DNA of 56,423 bases from Chromera velia. Its lineage: Eukaryota > Sar > Chromeraceae. Position 1 is the stretch's first letter; each line of letters starts with the position of its first letter. The notes under the pieces were generated by a model. That model was given only the letters and a program-made list of their open reading frames with translations, was not told the origin of the DNA and did not search any database. Shown piece by piece: positions 34,262 to 45,300 of this stretch. The stretch is taken from NCBI GenBank assembly GCA_018398765.1, contig JAHBMJ010005794.1:9017-65439 (forward strand), written 5' to 3'. The translations under genes and the position numbers were made by a program.

Positions 34262-35419
34262 TCAAGAATTGAAGAGCATCTGTAATAAGACTGCTACCTT
34301 GCGTGCCCTGCTGTCTTTCACCCCCCTATAATTCCCACTGGAGGAACCACCCTGACCCTGAACAGATTCTTCCACTGGCTGGTCCTTCTCCCACCAGAGA
34401 GAGTGTCCCCCCTCGAGTTCCACTCTCTGCACACCATCACCTTCTAGAGCCGCTCCAATCAGCAGTCGCTCGTCCACAGAGCTTCCATGTGCAACCGCAA
34501 ACCGCACTCTCTGGCCTCGCAACGCCTCTACGAGGGCGTCCAAATCGTCCTCTGCCACTGCACAGTCTGGACAGGCCAGGATGGGAGACAACAGCAGCAG
34601 TGCAGCCTCCGAGGGCCACAACGGCTCCGACGGCTGCCGAGGCTCGACACTGGACCCCCATTCCGCTTGGAAGTCTGCCTGTGGTGTCTCGGTCTGCATG
34701 CGTGCTTTTGTCACTAGCTGCCCGATCACAGAAGCACCTCGAGAGCACGCCACTACCACGCGCTTCCTCTTCGTTTGTGGACCAGGACCCCAATTCTCCA
34801 CTTTGCCCCCATTGCCATTTCTCTCTGGCAGTGGGCCCTCTGGGTCGCTCGCTATGAAGAGCAAAGCCTCCAGAGCGGTAGCTGCGGCATCTGCATCAAC
34901 ACGCGTCAGCCGCCCCCCGGGCTTTGGGCCCACAAAGCCGAAGGAGAGGTTTGCCTGGGTGAGTGCCTCGTGAAGTACAGATCCAGAGAATGCTCCCTCG
35001 TCGGCACCAGGTCTGAGAATGAGCACATCGGCTTGCCACAGAGATCCAGAGGAGCCCTCCACGCATTGCGCTGTGCCGTAACGCCCGTGAGAGTAGGGAC
35101 TGGGGCGGTCTGACCAAGCGCGCGCTGCGAGCGCGGCTAGTACAGCGGCCAGCACGGCAGGGGACACGAATGTGAGCCAACGCAACCAAACAGGGAGGCA
35201 GCAGGCAGCAACGGTAGGGCTGTTCAAGAGCCCCGACTGACATTTGCCCGCTGTGCTGGTGTGGATTCTGGACGTCTCGCTTCTGCCGCCCCCCTCGGTC
35301 GAGCATTCCGGACCGCCGCCGCATTCCCGTCGTCTCCGTTCAACAATGCCATGTTCATGCTGGCTGTCCAGATGACCTTTCGAATCCGGCTCAGAAGCCA
35401 AGGAGACAGTGTTTGTCAT
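34262..35419 (-). CDS. Single-exon membrane-anchored alpha/beta-hydrolase-like protein
   Basis: One uninterrupted 385-residue frame, unusual among its intron-rich neighbours. A hydrophilic amino terminus is followed by a membrane segment at about 75-99 (LTFVSPAVLAAVLAALAA). The remaining domain has features of an alpha/beta hydrolase: strand VVVACSRGAS with a possible nucleophile Ser226 (small-x-Ser-x-Gly), strand LLLLSPILACP, a strand VRFAVAHGSS with Asp316, and EGGHS with His339. This pattern is suggestive only; the elbow reads ACSRG rather than GxSxG. It would be a type II-like membrane enzyme or a pseudoenzyme. Divergent from the focadhesin-like gene across a GC island. Confidence 0.6.
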   Translation of the reverse strand: MTNTVSLASEPDSKGHLDSQHEHGIVERRRRECGGGPECSTEGGGRSETSRIHTSTAGKCQSGLLNSPTVAACCLPVWLRWLTFVSPAVLAAVLAALAARAWSDRPSPYSHGRYGTAQCVEGSSGSLWQADVLILRPGADEGAFSGSVLHEALTQANLSFGFVGPKPGGRLTRVDADAAATALEALLFIASDPEGPLPERNGNGGKVENWGPGPQTKRKRVVVACSRGASVIGQLVTKARMQTETPQADFQAEWGSSVEPRQPSEPLWPSEAALLLLSPILACPDCAVAEDDLDALVEALRGQRVRFAVAHGSSVDERLLIGAALEGDGVQRVELEGGHSLWWEKDQPVEESVQGQGGSSSGNYRGVKDSRARKVAVLLQMLFNS

Positions 35420-35874
35420 TGTGGATTTGGAGATTGTTTTCCCACTGACCAGATGCCGTCATTCAAGAGTAAGAGATCAGACTGAGTCTCTACAAAACCA
35501 GGCTCGACCGGGCTGTTAGATCGATTTCGAAGGCTGGACCACAGACCTGACCCATGGAGCTAGCGTATGAAACTCGGGTAAGTGCGACCACGGCCTTTCA
35601 TGATGATCGAGGGGTCAAGTTCGAGGCACCGGTGGATCGAGGAGACGGTATGCTTCCTGACTTCTCCACACCATGCAAGAGAACAATGCACTCACGCATT
35701 TCTATTCAGATCAATCGTTCCATCCACAGACAAAAAGACGCCGAGCAGTCTCATGGGGATGACATGATGGCACAGCGAGGCGGTCCTGGCAGAAACTTGC
35801 GAGGACTTGCCTTAGTTGAGACCCAAGTCGCTTTTGCAAGCTATAGTGGAAAAAGGTCAGTCAAGTCGACCGCT

Positions 35875-36045
35875 CGCATCCGGCCCAGCCGCGGCATGCG
35901 TGCATGGATCGGTCCCCGCGGCTGCATGCATGCCTGACCCGGCCGCGCAGACCGTGCATTCATGCATGGGCCCCGGCATTCCCCGGCCCGCGCGGGCCGC
36001 AAAGAATTGCATGCATGCGCGGGCCGTGCCGCCGGCCGTCTCCTT
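35875..36045. promoter_or_regulatory. GC-rich island with repeated GCATGC motifs in a divergent promoter region
   Basis: A block of CCGCGG, GGCCGC, CCCGGC and GCGCGGGCC sequence with GCATGCGTGCATG (about 35894), CTGCATGCATGC (about 35921) and TTGCATGCATGCGC (about 36007). It lies between the minus-strand hydrolase-like gene (ATG 35419) and the plus-strand gene starting at 36364, so it may serve both. Regulatory role is inferred from recurrence at other gene starts. Confidence 0.45.
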
Positions 36046-36363
36046 TTCTGCAGAGACTCATCTCCATCATTCTCCATCTCCTCTCCTCTCAATGATCCTG
36101 AACCATTATTAATAAATGAAGTGCTCTTCGAAGTATGTGCAATGTTGTCATGAGTTGACAATCCGGATGTTTGTAGGACTTCAGTTTTTCGCGCCTGGGT
36201 GTCGCAGGTTGGCGACGTGACAGCATATTAATATGAGATCCTGCCATCCCGCTCTCTGCATGGATGCGTGGGATTCTCTCACGGGATGGTACGAAAAAAT
36301 GTAGCAGCCACCTTTCCGTTCTGATCTTTCGTTTTCTTCTGTTCGGCTTGTCGTCAGCACAGG

Positions 36364-39300
36364 ATGGCCAATAAAGCGCTTCAGAAATTTTCGAAAAAGC
36401 TGAAGGAGCACGGGGAGCGGTTGTCCATTCCCGACTCCGTTCTCCGTCTCGAAGCTGCACGGAAGCTGAGTGACATATCCAGAGAAACCAAAGGACAGCC
36501 ACCAGAGGCACTGCTCTGTAGAGCCCTCCTGCAGGCGGGATCAGTCGCACCATGGGAGGGTTCTCGTTCGCTCGAGTGCTGCTGGCACCTCCTCCAGTTA
36601 GCCCTAGACAAAGTGTACGGGATCGAGGAGGTTCTCAACGCGTTCGTTGTGCACTTCACTGCAGAGAAGGCGGCAGGCAGAGACCTGACGGGAAGGGGGC
36701 CCCTCGTACGCCGCATCCTTCGTTGCCTGATGGCGGAACTGTGCGAGGAGAAGGTGGGCTTTCTCTCATGCATGCTGTCTCCGACTGCCCTCGATTTGTA
36801 TCCGTCTCCTTGTAAGCTTCTTTGCTGTCTGTCCTTTCGCGTATTCTTCCTAATGCAGAAAAAACGCCTATCCGCGGAGGAATGCTCGGCCTTGGCTCAG
36901 ACATTCATTCAGAGAGCCGTCTTGTTGGAGACATCCTGGGTCTCAGACTTCTCTGAAGAGATTCTTCTGTTTCTGGAAGAGGAAGAAGAGGGAGACGGAA
37001 AGGAGACCGCAAACTTCGCTCCTCTCCTGGCCCTCTTCTGGACGGTCGTGGAGGCACAGCAAGTGAAAGTGAGTCGAGCAGCCTCCCGTCTCCTCGCATG
37101 TGAGTGACTGTTCGGCCCACCTCCCCATTCTCTTCTCTCGTGTGTCCGACAGGTCCTTCTCAGGCCTCGCACCTTCTCAAGCTTCTCGATCTTTCGCATT
37201 TTCTCTGCCGGTCCCTCTTCATTCGGTGTTTCTGTGCTCTGCCCCCCCCCCATCTCATCGTTGCCTGACCTGAAGTCTTTGATTGAACTGACTCGCTGCA
37301 GCCGTCGGCCCTCCTCTCTACCCCCCTCACTTCGCTCGTCAACTTCGTCTGCGCGTCCGGACCCGGCGGAAGCCCCGGGACGCGCAGTGCTCTGACTCTG
37401 GTGGCTGCGTGTACCGCTGCTTCTGTTCCTTTGTTTCTGCCGGGAGAGGGAGAAGGTTCTGCAGTTCGGAGGGTGGTAGGGGGTGCGGACGGTCTGCTGT
37501 CCCTTGTGGAGATCAGACTCCTCGGCAAAGGGAATGGGCCCGCAGGAGCGGACGAGAAAGCTGTCCTCTGTTTGTGGGTGCTTGCCGTCTGTGCGTCTCT
37601 CTTGGGGAAGGCAGTGTTGCAGGGGTGCGTGCATTGAAACAGAATTCTGTATGAAAGTAAATGCATGCACCGTCTGTGCGTCTCTACTGAGGAAGGCAGT
37701 GTTGCAGAGGTGCGTGCATTGAAACAGAATTCTGTATGAAAGTAAATGCATGCACCGTCTGTGCGTCTCTACTGGGGAAGGCAGTGTTGCAGAGGTGCGT
37801 GCATTGAAACAGAATTCTGTATGAAAGTAAATGCATGCACCGTCTGTGCGTCTCTACTGAGGAAGGCAGTGTTGCAGAGGTGCGTGCATTGAAACAGAAT
37901 TCTGTATGAAAGTAAATGCATGCACCGTCTGTGCGTCTCTACTGTTGAAGGCAGTGTTGCAGAGGTGCGTGCATTGAAACAGAATTCTGTATGAAAGTAA
38001 ATGCATGCACCGTCTGTGCGTCTCTACTGGGGAAGGCAGTGTTGCAGAGGTGCGTCTGCTGTTATTCATATCTGTGTGAGAAGGCGTCCGTGCTTGTGGG
38101 CGGAAGATCAATATCCTTTTCTTGCAGGGGTGTGTAGAATGTCCATGGCAGTTTTGTCAAGGGACGCGCAATGCATTCCATGGGGTGTGTCGGGGGAGAG
38201 ATGCGAGATGTGACAAGCAGAGTGGGTCTTCTTTGTCCTTGCCTGCCCCCCCTCCTCTTTTCTTCTTTCATTCTCTGTGTGTCTGTTTTCGTCTTTCTTT
38301 GATTCTATGTTTCTTCCTTTACAAGAGTGCACGTAACTGTATGCAGGGAGAGAAGCGGGCAAGTGCTCCCACTGCTGCGGCGATGCAACCGTCTTCTCTG
38401 CCTCGTGGGGCAGCTGATGAATGCCGAGGGCGGCGCCTTGGCCTCTTTGTTAGAGGGGAAGGCGATCTCTGGAGATGGGAATGCAGACGCGGGGGGGCGT
38501 CTGTTGGAATTTTTGGAGTTTTTTCGTGAACTGTCTGCAACAGCGGCGGGACATCTTGTGTTCACCTTCGATGGCGATAGGGCGGAGGCGAAAGAGGTCT
38601 GTTGGTGTGGTCGTTCTTGTTTTTGTTTTTTGCCTGCGGGTGCGTATGCATGGGAAAGGGAAGGGACCTCTTGGTCTGGCCGCCCAACTTGCGTGGATGC
38701 AGCGCAGACCGTTGTGGGATGGTGGTGTGTCTCTTTTGCTTTTTTGGGAGTGTCCGGAATTCATGCGTCCTGGCACAGTAGAGAAGGGGAGAAAAAGAAG
38801 GTTGCTCACTCCTTTTCCTTCTTTTTGTTTCCTTTTACCCTGGGAGGTTGAAATACCGGGGCTGAGCAAGAAGAGTACGAAGCTAAATAAAAGCAGAAAT
38901 GAGAAAAGCAAAAAGAAGAGGAACGGCTCAGACGAAAAAAATGAGGGTCGGACCCTCTCTCGCACAGTATTTTTTGCGTGTGAGTTCAATTTCTCTCCTT
39001 GCTGTACACTTCTGTATCTACGTATCTGCGTGTGTGTGTGTGTGTGTGTGGTACCTGCATGCAGTTGTTGATTTTCCTCGACAGCCTTTGCCAGGCAGTT
39101 CTCTTTCTGTTCTCCCCCTCCTCCCTCGAGGGCGAACACAGAGAGAAAGAGAAAGAGAAAGACCATCTCGCTGTAGAACGTGTTGGGGGAGTGGAGCCTG
39201 CAGCTGCTGCCTCTGCTTCCGGAGATCCGGTCACCTTCCTCTGTGCCCCCCTTCTGGGGCCCCTGCTGTGGTTCAGAGAAGCCCTCCAGCACCCCTCTCT

Positions 39301-42300
39301 GTCGGCCTCCGTGCCCATTCAGCAGAAAGAGAAATTAGAACAGAATAAGGAGAAGGAGGGGGCCCAGGCAGAGAAGAGCACAGCGACTGCAGTTGCAGGG
39401 GGGGCAGGCACAGGCACAGGCACCGGGCCGCTCGACGGTCTCCTCCATCTGTTGAGGGCTGCATTTGCGACAGTGGGGCGGAGGGTGGACCCTCGGGGTT
39501 CGGGTGGGGCATCGGTTTGGACACTTGCAGAGGGGGCTGTGAAGGCATTAGGTGATAGCCTCAAGGGGGTCGAGGGGCTCTCGGGGAGTGCGGAATCGAT
39601 CAGCAAGGGAGTGGCAGGTTGCTGGCGGTCTGAGTGGCAGCCTCTTTTGTTTCTCTGTCAGTGCACGCGAAGGTGGGCCCAGGATTTCCCCCGAAGTCTC
39701 TCGCAGTGGGCCCTCTTGTTTCCGTCGAAACCTCTGTGGGCCGTGGGCCAAAGTGCACTGGCAATGGCGCTGTGTTCTCCCAAGGGGGACGTCAGAGCGC
39801 GGGCGTTGATGTGTGCCCACCAAGCGGTCTGCAGTTGTCCCGCACTGTCTTTGAGGCTTCTGCCGTCTCTGTTGTTTCTTGCCGGGGAGAGACAAAGGCT
39901 AGGTGTCAGAGTGGTGGCAGCCGGGGAAATTGCTCTGGCGGCTTCGGTTGTGGCAGCAGGGGCGAGGTCAAAGCCGGTCGTAGCGGTCGGTCGAGTCTTC
40001 TCACCTGGCTTCTCTGCGTCTCTGTCAACCTGTCTCTGGATTTGTGCGTGCGAGTCTGTCTTCCTACTGTTCACAATCCTCTCTGGTGTGTGTGTGTGTG
40101 TGTGTGTGGTGTTTCTCTCTGCTTGACGGTTCGTCTATCTTTTCTTGCTTGTGAATTTCTGATCAGATGAGTCCGTTCTGGTATGTTGCGTTCTCCGTCC
40201 TGCCTTCTATCCGCCCCCCCGCATATCCTGCATTTCGGCACTCGATCATCCCTTTGCGTAGAGAATTGGGTTTCTTCTCAATGCATGCGTGGGGTTTTCC
40301 CCTTCCTAGTCAGATAGGTGCAGACAAAGGTTAGCCCGCAGGCATTCATTCTCCGCAAGCATCTGTGAGACAGACCGAGTCCCGCCTTCATCATGTGCCC
40401 TTCTCTTCATACTGACCTGGTCTGCCGTGTGTGTGGAACATGATTTCTGCAGGCAATGTTTCGGGGCCTCCAGGCGCTGACTGCCACTGCCGAGGCTGAC
40501 GGTCTCAGTCTCCTACCCCCTCCCTTCCTCCGTGCTGCGGTTTTGCACGCTTCCACAAAGGCCCACTGCTCAGGGGGTCTCCCTCTCTCCAGGCTCAGAA
40601 CACTAGGTCTGCAAATCCTCACGGACCCCAACAGCCTCCAGGCACGCCCAGCAGCACCTGCTCAGGGACCGTCCGTGTCCTCTGCTGTGCCTGCGACGGC
40701 TCAGCACGGCCAGGCGTCTGCAGGGAACCCGGTGATATTCGCACTGCAGGCTCTGAGGGATGCGTGCAGGGCGGCACCCGCAGAGGTGGCGGGGGATGAG
40801 GAGATGATGGGTGCCCTGCAGAAAGTGTGGAACGGGAAGGACCGTCGGGCCTCTGCTCTGGCCGTGGACTGTTTGTGTCTGCTGTGCAGTCACGATTGCA
40901 TGGAATGGAAGCCGGTGTGCGAGCAGATGCTGAGAAAGCCGTTGGTGGCGTCTATGCTCGGTGCGCTGTCTGAGGAAGGAAAGGGTCAGGAACTTATGGA
41001 AAACGGAGGGACAGAGTTGATGCAAGCCGTCGCTCGTTTCCTCGGCAGATTTCTGTGTCTCTCAGTGGCTCCCTCCGTCAAGACACGACGAGACGAGCGG
41101 TGTGCCTCGGGGGGGGAGACCGCAGCAGCAGAGCCTGCAGTTCCCCTGAGGTCACTTGATTTGATGAACGCGACCGAACTGCGGGCTGCCGCTCTTTTGG
41201 GTCGTCTGCTGCTCCAGACCCCCGACGGTGTGACCTCGTTCATCTGCGGTCTCTCTTTGGCCGAGTTTGCGTCTTTAGTTCCGTTCATCGTGCCTTCAGT
41301 GACTCAGGGGGAATTCTTGACAGCCACAGAAGAGAAGGGGAAGGGGAGAGCGAAAAAATGGGAAGAGGAGGAGAAGGCGGGAGTGGAAGAGATGTGGTGG
41401 GCAAAGGAAAACGCTGCTCCGGTGTTGCTAGTACAACTTCTGGAGACTCCAGCAGACAGCCACGGGAGCTGGCGGGTAAGGGGTCTGAGTGAAATGATTG
41501 CCGTGATTGCTCGGAGGGAGCGGGAGGACCTCGGGAGACGGAAACTAGGTCGGTGAACATTGCGTCGGTATCTCCTTTTTCGTGGCTGCGCGTGAGGGAG
41601 GGGTGGGGTTGTGGGGTCTCCTCAGGGTTTTATGTGCGTTCAATACTTACGCACGCACTCGGTATTTTCGTTTCTTCGGAAAAACTCTTTCGGTGTTTCG
41701 ATGCCTATGCATCCTTGTAGCTCTTCTCAGTTTTGCGACCGCGCCCTGGAAGTCTTCTCTTCTCTCCCTGTCTCTGTTTCTGTGTCTATCTTTCTGCAGC
41801 TGCAGAGGACACACAGCACCCTTTCATTCCGGCAGTCGTGAAGGCTTTGTCTGTCAAGGAGGGCACTGCTTCTGCTCTGCCGTCTCCTCTGGTGGCGTTA
41901 GCTCGGTTAGCCGTGGGAACACTCAGACCGCAGGCCATGACAAGTCCCGCAGCCTTTGCAGCCGCAGTCGTGGGTCTCCTTGTAGAGTGCAGATTCGGTA
42001 CGCCTCTTGTGCGTTTGTTTTTTGTCCCCCTTGTTGTCGGCTTCTTTCGTCGTCTCCTCGCAAGGCTCCGAGAGGAGACAGGGGGACGCGCTGGGTTAGA
42101 GTCCGAAGTGCTGGCCGCTACTGCAGCGTCAGTGGAGGCGGCGCTTCTGGACCCCCAGATGGGCCAAAACAGAGACGCGCAGTTTGCCTGTCTGGCTGGA
42201 TTGGCGGGGTTGGCCTCTGTGTCGCCGTCTCTGGGTCCGTTTGTTGTACAAGCAGCTGAGAAGCTCGAAAGTCGGGAAGTAGGGAGGGGGCAGGAGGTGA

Positions 42301-45300
42301 GCAACGATTCCCTCTGTTCGACTCTGATTGCGCTTGCCAGTGTGCACTCAGTAAGTAAAGTGCCTGGCTTTCTTGATAAGTGCCTTGAAAAAAGGCAGGG
42401 GGGGGAAGACATGGAGACGGGAGGGCAGTTTGGGTCCGGGAGTTTGGAGCAGTTCCGGCTTCTGTGTCTCTCCGCAGAAGTCGAGGCAAATTGGAGTGTG
42501 ACGGGAGAGAGAGTGCTGACCGAGCTAAATCAAAGATTCTTTGCAGATCGTGAGGGGGGGAAGGCATCGAAACGTTGGGGTGTTGCAGGTGGTCTCGCGC
42601 GTAGTGTTGCGATTTTGGGGCGTGTGAATCCGTCCCAGGAGACTATGGGTCGTCTGAGGGGTTTGGCTGGGCGTTGTGAGGAGAATTTGCGTTTGAAGAT
42701 TGAGGGGAAAGGGACGTTGTCTGAAGATGGAGACTGCGAGTGGGAGGAGCTGGTTGTCCTCGCAGCTGCCATTCCTGCTCTCTTTTGTGCAGAGAGCGGT
42801 CAGTCATGACGACAACAGGTGAAAGCAATAAAATAGCGCTGGTCTGTTTTATTTTTCTTTCAGAAATGGATGTTTCCAAGCTGCCAATGACAGCAAGCCC
42901 ACAGTGGACATGCACCCACCAAGCTCTTTTTTGTTTTACGTTACCACTCTGATAATGTCCGTAGTCTTCCCTGCATGCTCTCTCGTCCGTGTCTTCTCCC
43001 TCCTGCCCAACAGAAAGAAAGAAATCGTGAAGAATAGCGATACACTCTGGAGAGTTGGGTCTTCCTTTTTCTTTCTCCGTAAGCTGTCTGGAGTCCTCCA
43101 ATTAAAGTGCCTTCCTTGCAGGTAGATTCTTTGTCTGCCTGTCCCTCTATCCAAGGATCACGTGCCTTCATGCAGTCTCCCTCTCATTTTTACCTACCTA
43201 ACATTTCCTTGCTTGCTTGCAGTATCGCTTCCTCGGGTCGCTTCTGTTCTATCGCTGGCGGCGTCTGTACTTGAGACCGCGCCCCCTCCCCCGGAGTCCC
43301 TCACATGGGCCGCCGTGGCCGCGTTTCTACTCGCAGTGGCTCCTGCAGCGAGGCGGCTTGCGACGTCTGGGTCTGAGCAGGAAGAGGGGGGAGATGAACT
43401 CTGCGCTGCGTTTGAAAGAGTTGGCAGCTGCCTGGAAGCGTGTGTGCTGGACGCAGATGTTCCCTCAGCTGCGCGTCCGGTGAAGTTTGTTTGTATCGCG
43501 ACGATTGCGGGTATTCCGGGGCTTCTTTTGCCTGAGGTGGCAGGGCAGTGGAGGGAGGCAGAGGGAGAAGGGGGGGGGTCAAGTGAAGGGAGTGGGAAGG
43601 GGGAGGAGGGAGGGAAAGGGCCTGCTGAAGGGGGCGCCTGGGTGCGCAGGTTTGGCAGGGACATTTGCTCTCGTGAGGGTCTGAACGTTTTGATGGGGGG
43701 GCTCATCTCGGGATTCGGTGAGTCGGGCGCGCATGCATGCAGGCAGGCAGGCAAACGATCTCTCTCTGTGTGTCCCTCTCTGACAAATGTGCTCCTGCTC
43801 GCATTCTCCTGCTTGATCAGACTCTCATGCCAGACAACTCGCTGGAGAACACAAACAATTCACACACCGTTTGTGCGCGAGTTGTTTCTGTTCGATTCCG
43901 TTCTCGGCCTGTGTGATTAGTTTTCTTTCGTGTCTCTCCTTTCCTTTTTTCGATTGCAGGGTCAGGGGCAGTTAACATGCCGAGGGCGGGACTAACGGTG
44001 GGGCTGTCGGCCCAAACGGAAGTGTCGGGACTGATTGCCGCGGGGCTGGTCCTGAAGCATATGCGAGAGGGAACGTGAGTCAAACAAAGAGTAGAAGGAC
44101 TAGTCGAAGCGGCAGTCTCTCCCGAGAAGAAAAAAGAAAGTCCTGAGAATCTCATGCACAAGTACTCTCCTCTCCTCTCTCTCTCCCTCTCCCTCATACA
44201 CATACACACATAGACACACACACACGCACACGCAGAGAAGGAGAGAAGGAGATGGGCAGGCAGGCAGAAAGGGGGGGAGAAAGTGCAGAGAGGTGAGTCG
44301 AAAACGCTCATTAGTGGATCCGATGGTTGCGTTTCTGTTTGTCTGTATTTCTTTCGTTCTTCCGTCACTCACTCACTCACTCACCATGTTCCTCTTTTGC
44401 GGGTTTTCTCCTTATTACACACAGTTCTTGCAATATTCCATTCTTGTTTTCTCTTTGGTACCCAATGCAGTGGAATAGTTTTCCGAACAAAACATTTCTT
44501 TTTCTGTGTACATGCACAATTCGTTGATGGTCTGTGCAGGCGGCGGGCCCAACTAGATGCTCTGAAGAGACAGACGCTGCTTCACTCCCTCCTCTCCTTT
44601 TTGCTCAACTGCGGGAAGCACCGTCCCGTCTATTCTTCTTCACTCATGCGCACTCGTCTGAGCGAGGAGCAGAAGGAAGAAGGAGACGAAGACGAGACAA
44701 CAAAGAGGCTGCTGCAGTGTCGGGCAGGCAGCAGAGGGCCCCCCATGCCTCTTTCAGCTGCCTCACTGTCGTTCGCAGTCCGCTCATTCCAGCTTCCCTC
44801 TCCACACACAGCAGCAGCACTGGAGGCCCTCTCGAGAGTCGACCCCCTCCCTCCCCTGGGCCTCAGGTCTGCCGTCCTCCCCTGTCTGCTGGCAATGGAG
44901 GACGAGGCAGTGTGGACTGCCGGACTGCGATTTGCGGTGGCGCATGGAAGCAGGGACCCCGCGCTGGCGGAGGTTCTCCCGGACATGGCGGGCCGAGTGT
45001 GGACCCGGGGCGTGAGGGGCAGATGGTGAGTGCCTTGGCTGGTTGGACTCTGTCTGTCTGTCTGTCTGTCTGTCAGAAGAAAGAACGTATGGTCTGTCTC
45101 TCTGTCTGTCTGTCTGTGAGTGAGCAAGGCCTGGAGCTCTGGTACCCTTCCACTGAGTAAGCGCGCCGAAAGAAGAAAGAAAAAAACAGAATAGAAGGAA
45201 GAAAGAGGAAAAGGAAAATAGTCTGTGTGTGTGTCTTTCTGTCCATCCGTGTGTGTGTACGTGTCCGTGTCTGCGTGCTTGTGTGTGCATATTTTGTTTT

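Noticed and set aside
37585..38062. CRISPR-like or centromeric satellite
   Set aside because: Units are contiguous with no spacers, and clearly derive from the adjacent exon and intron.
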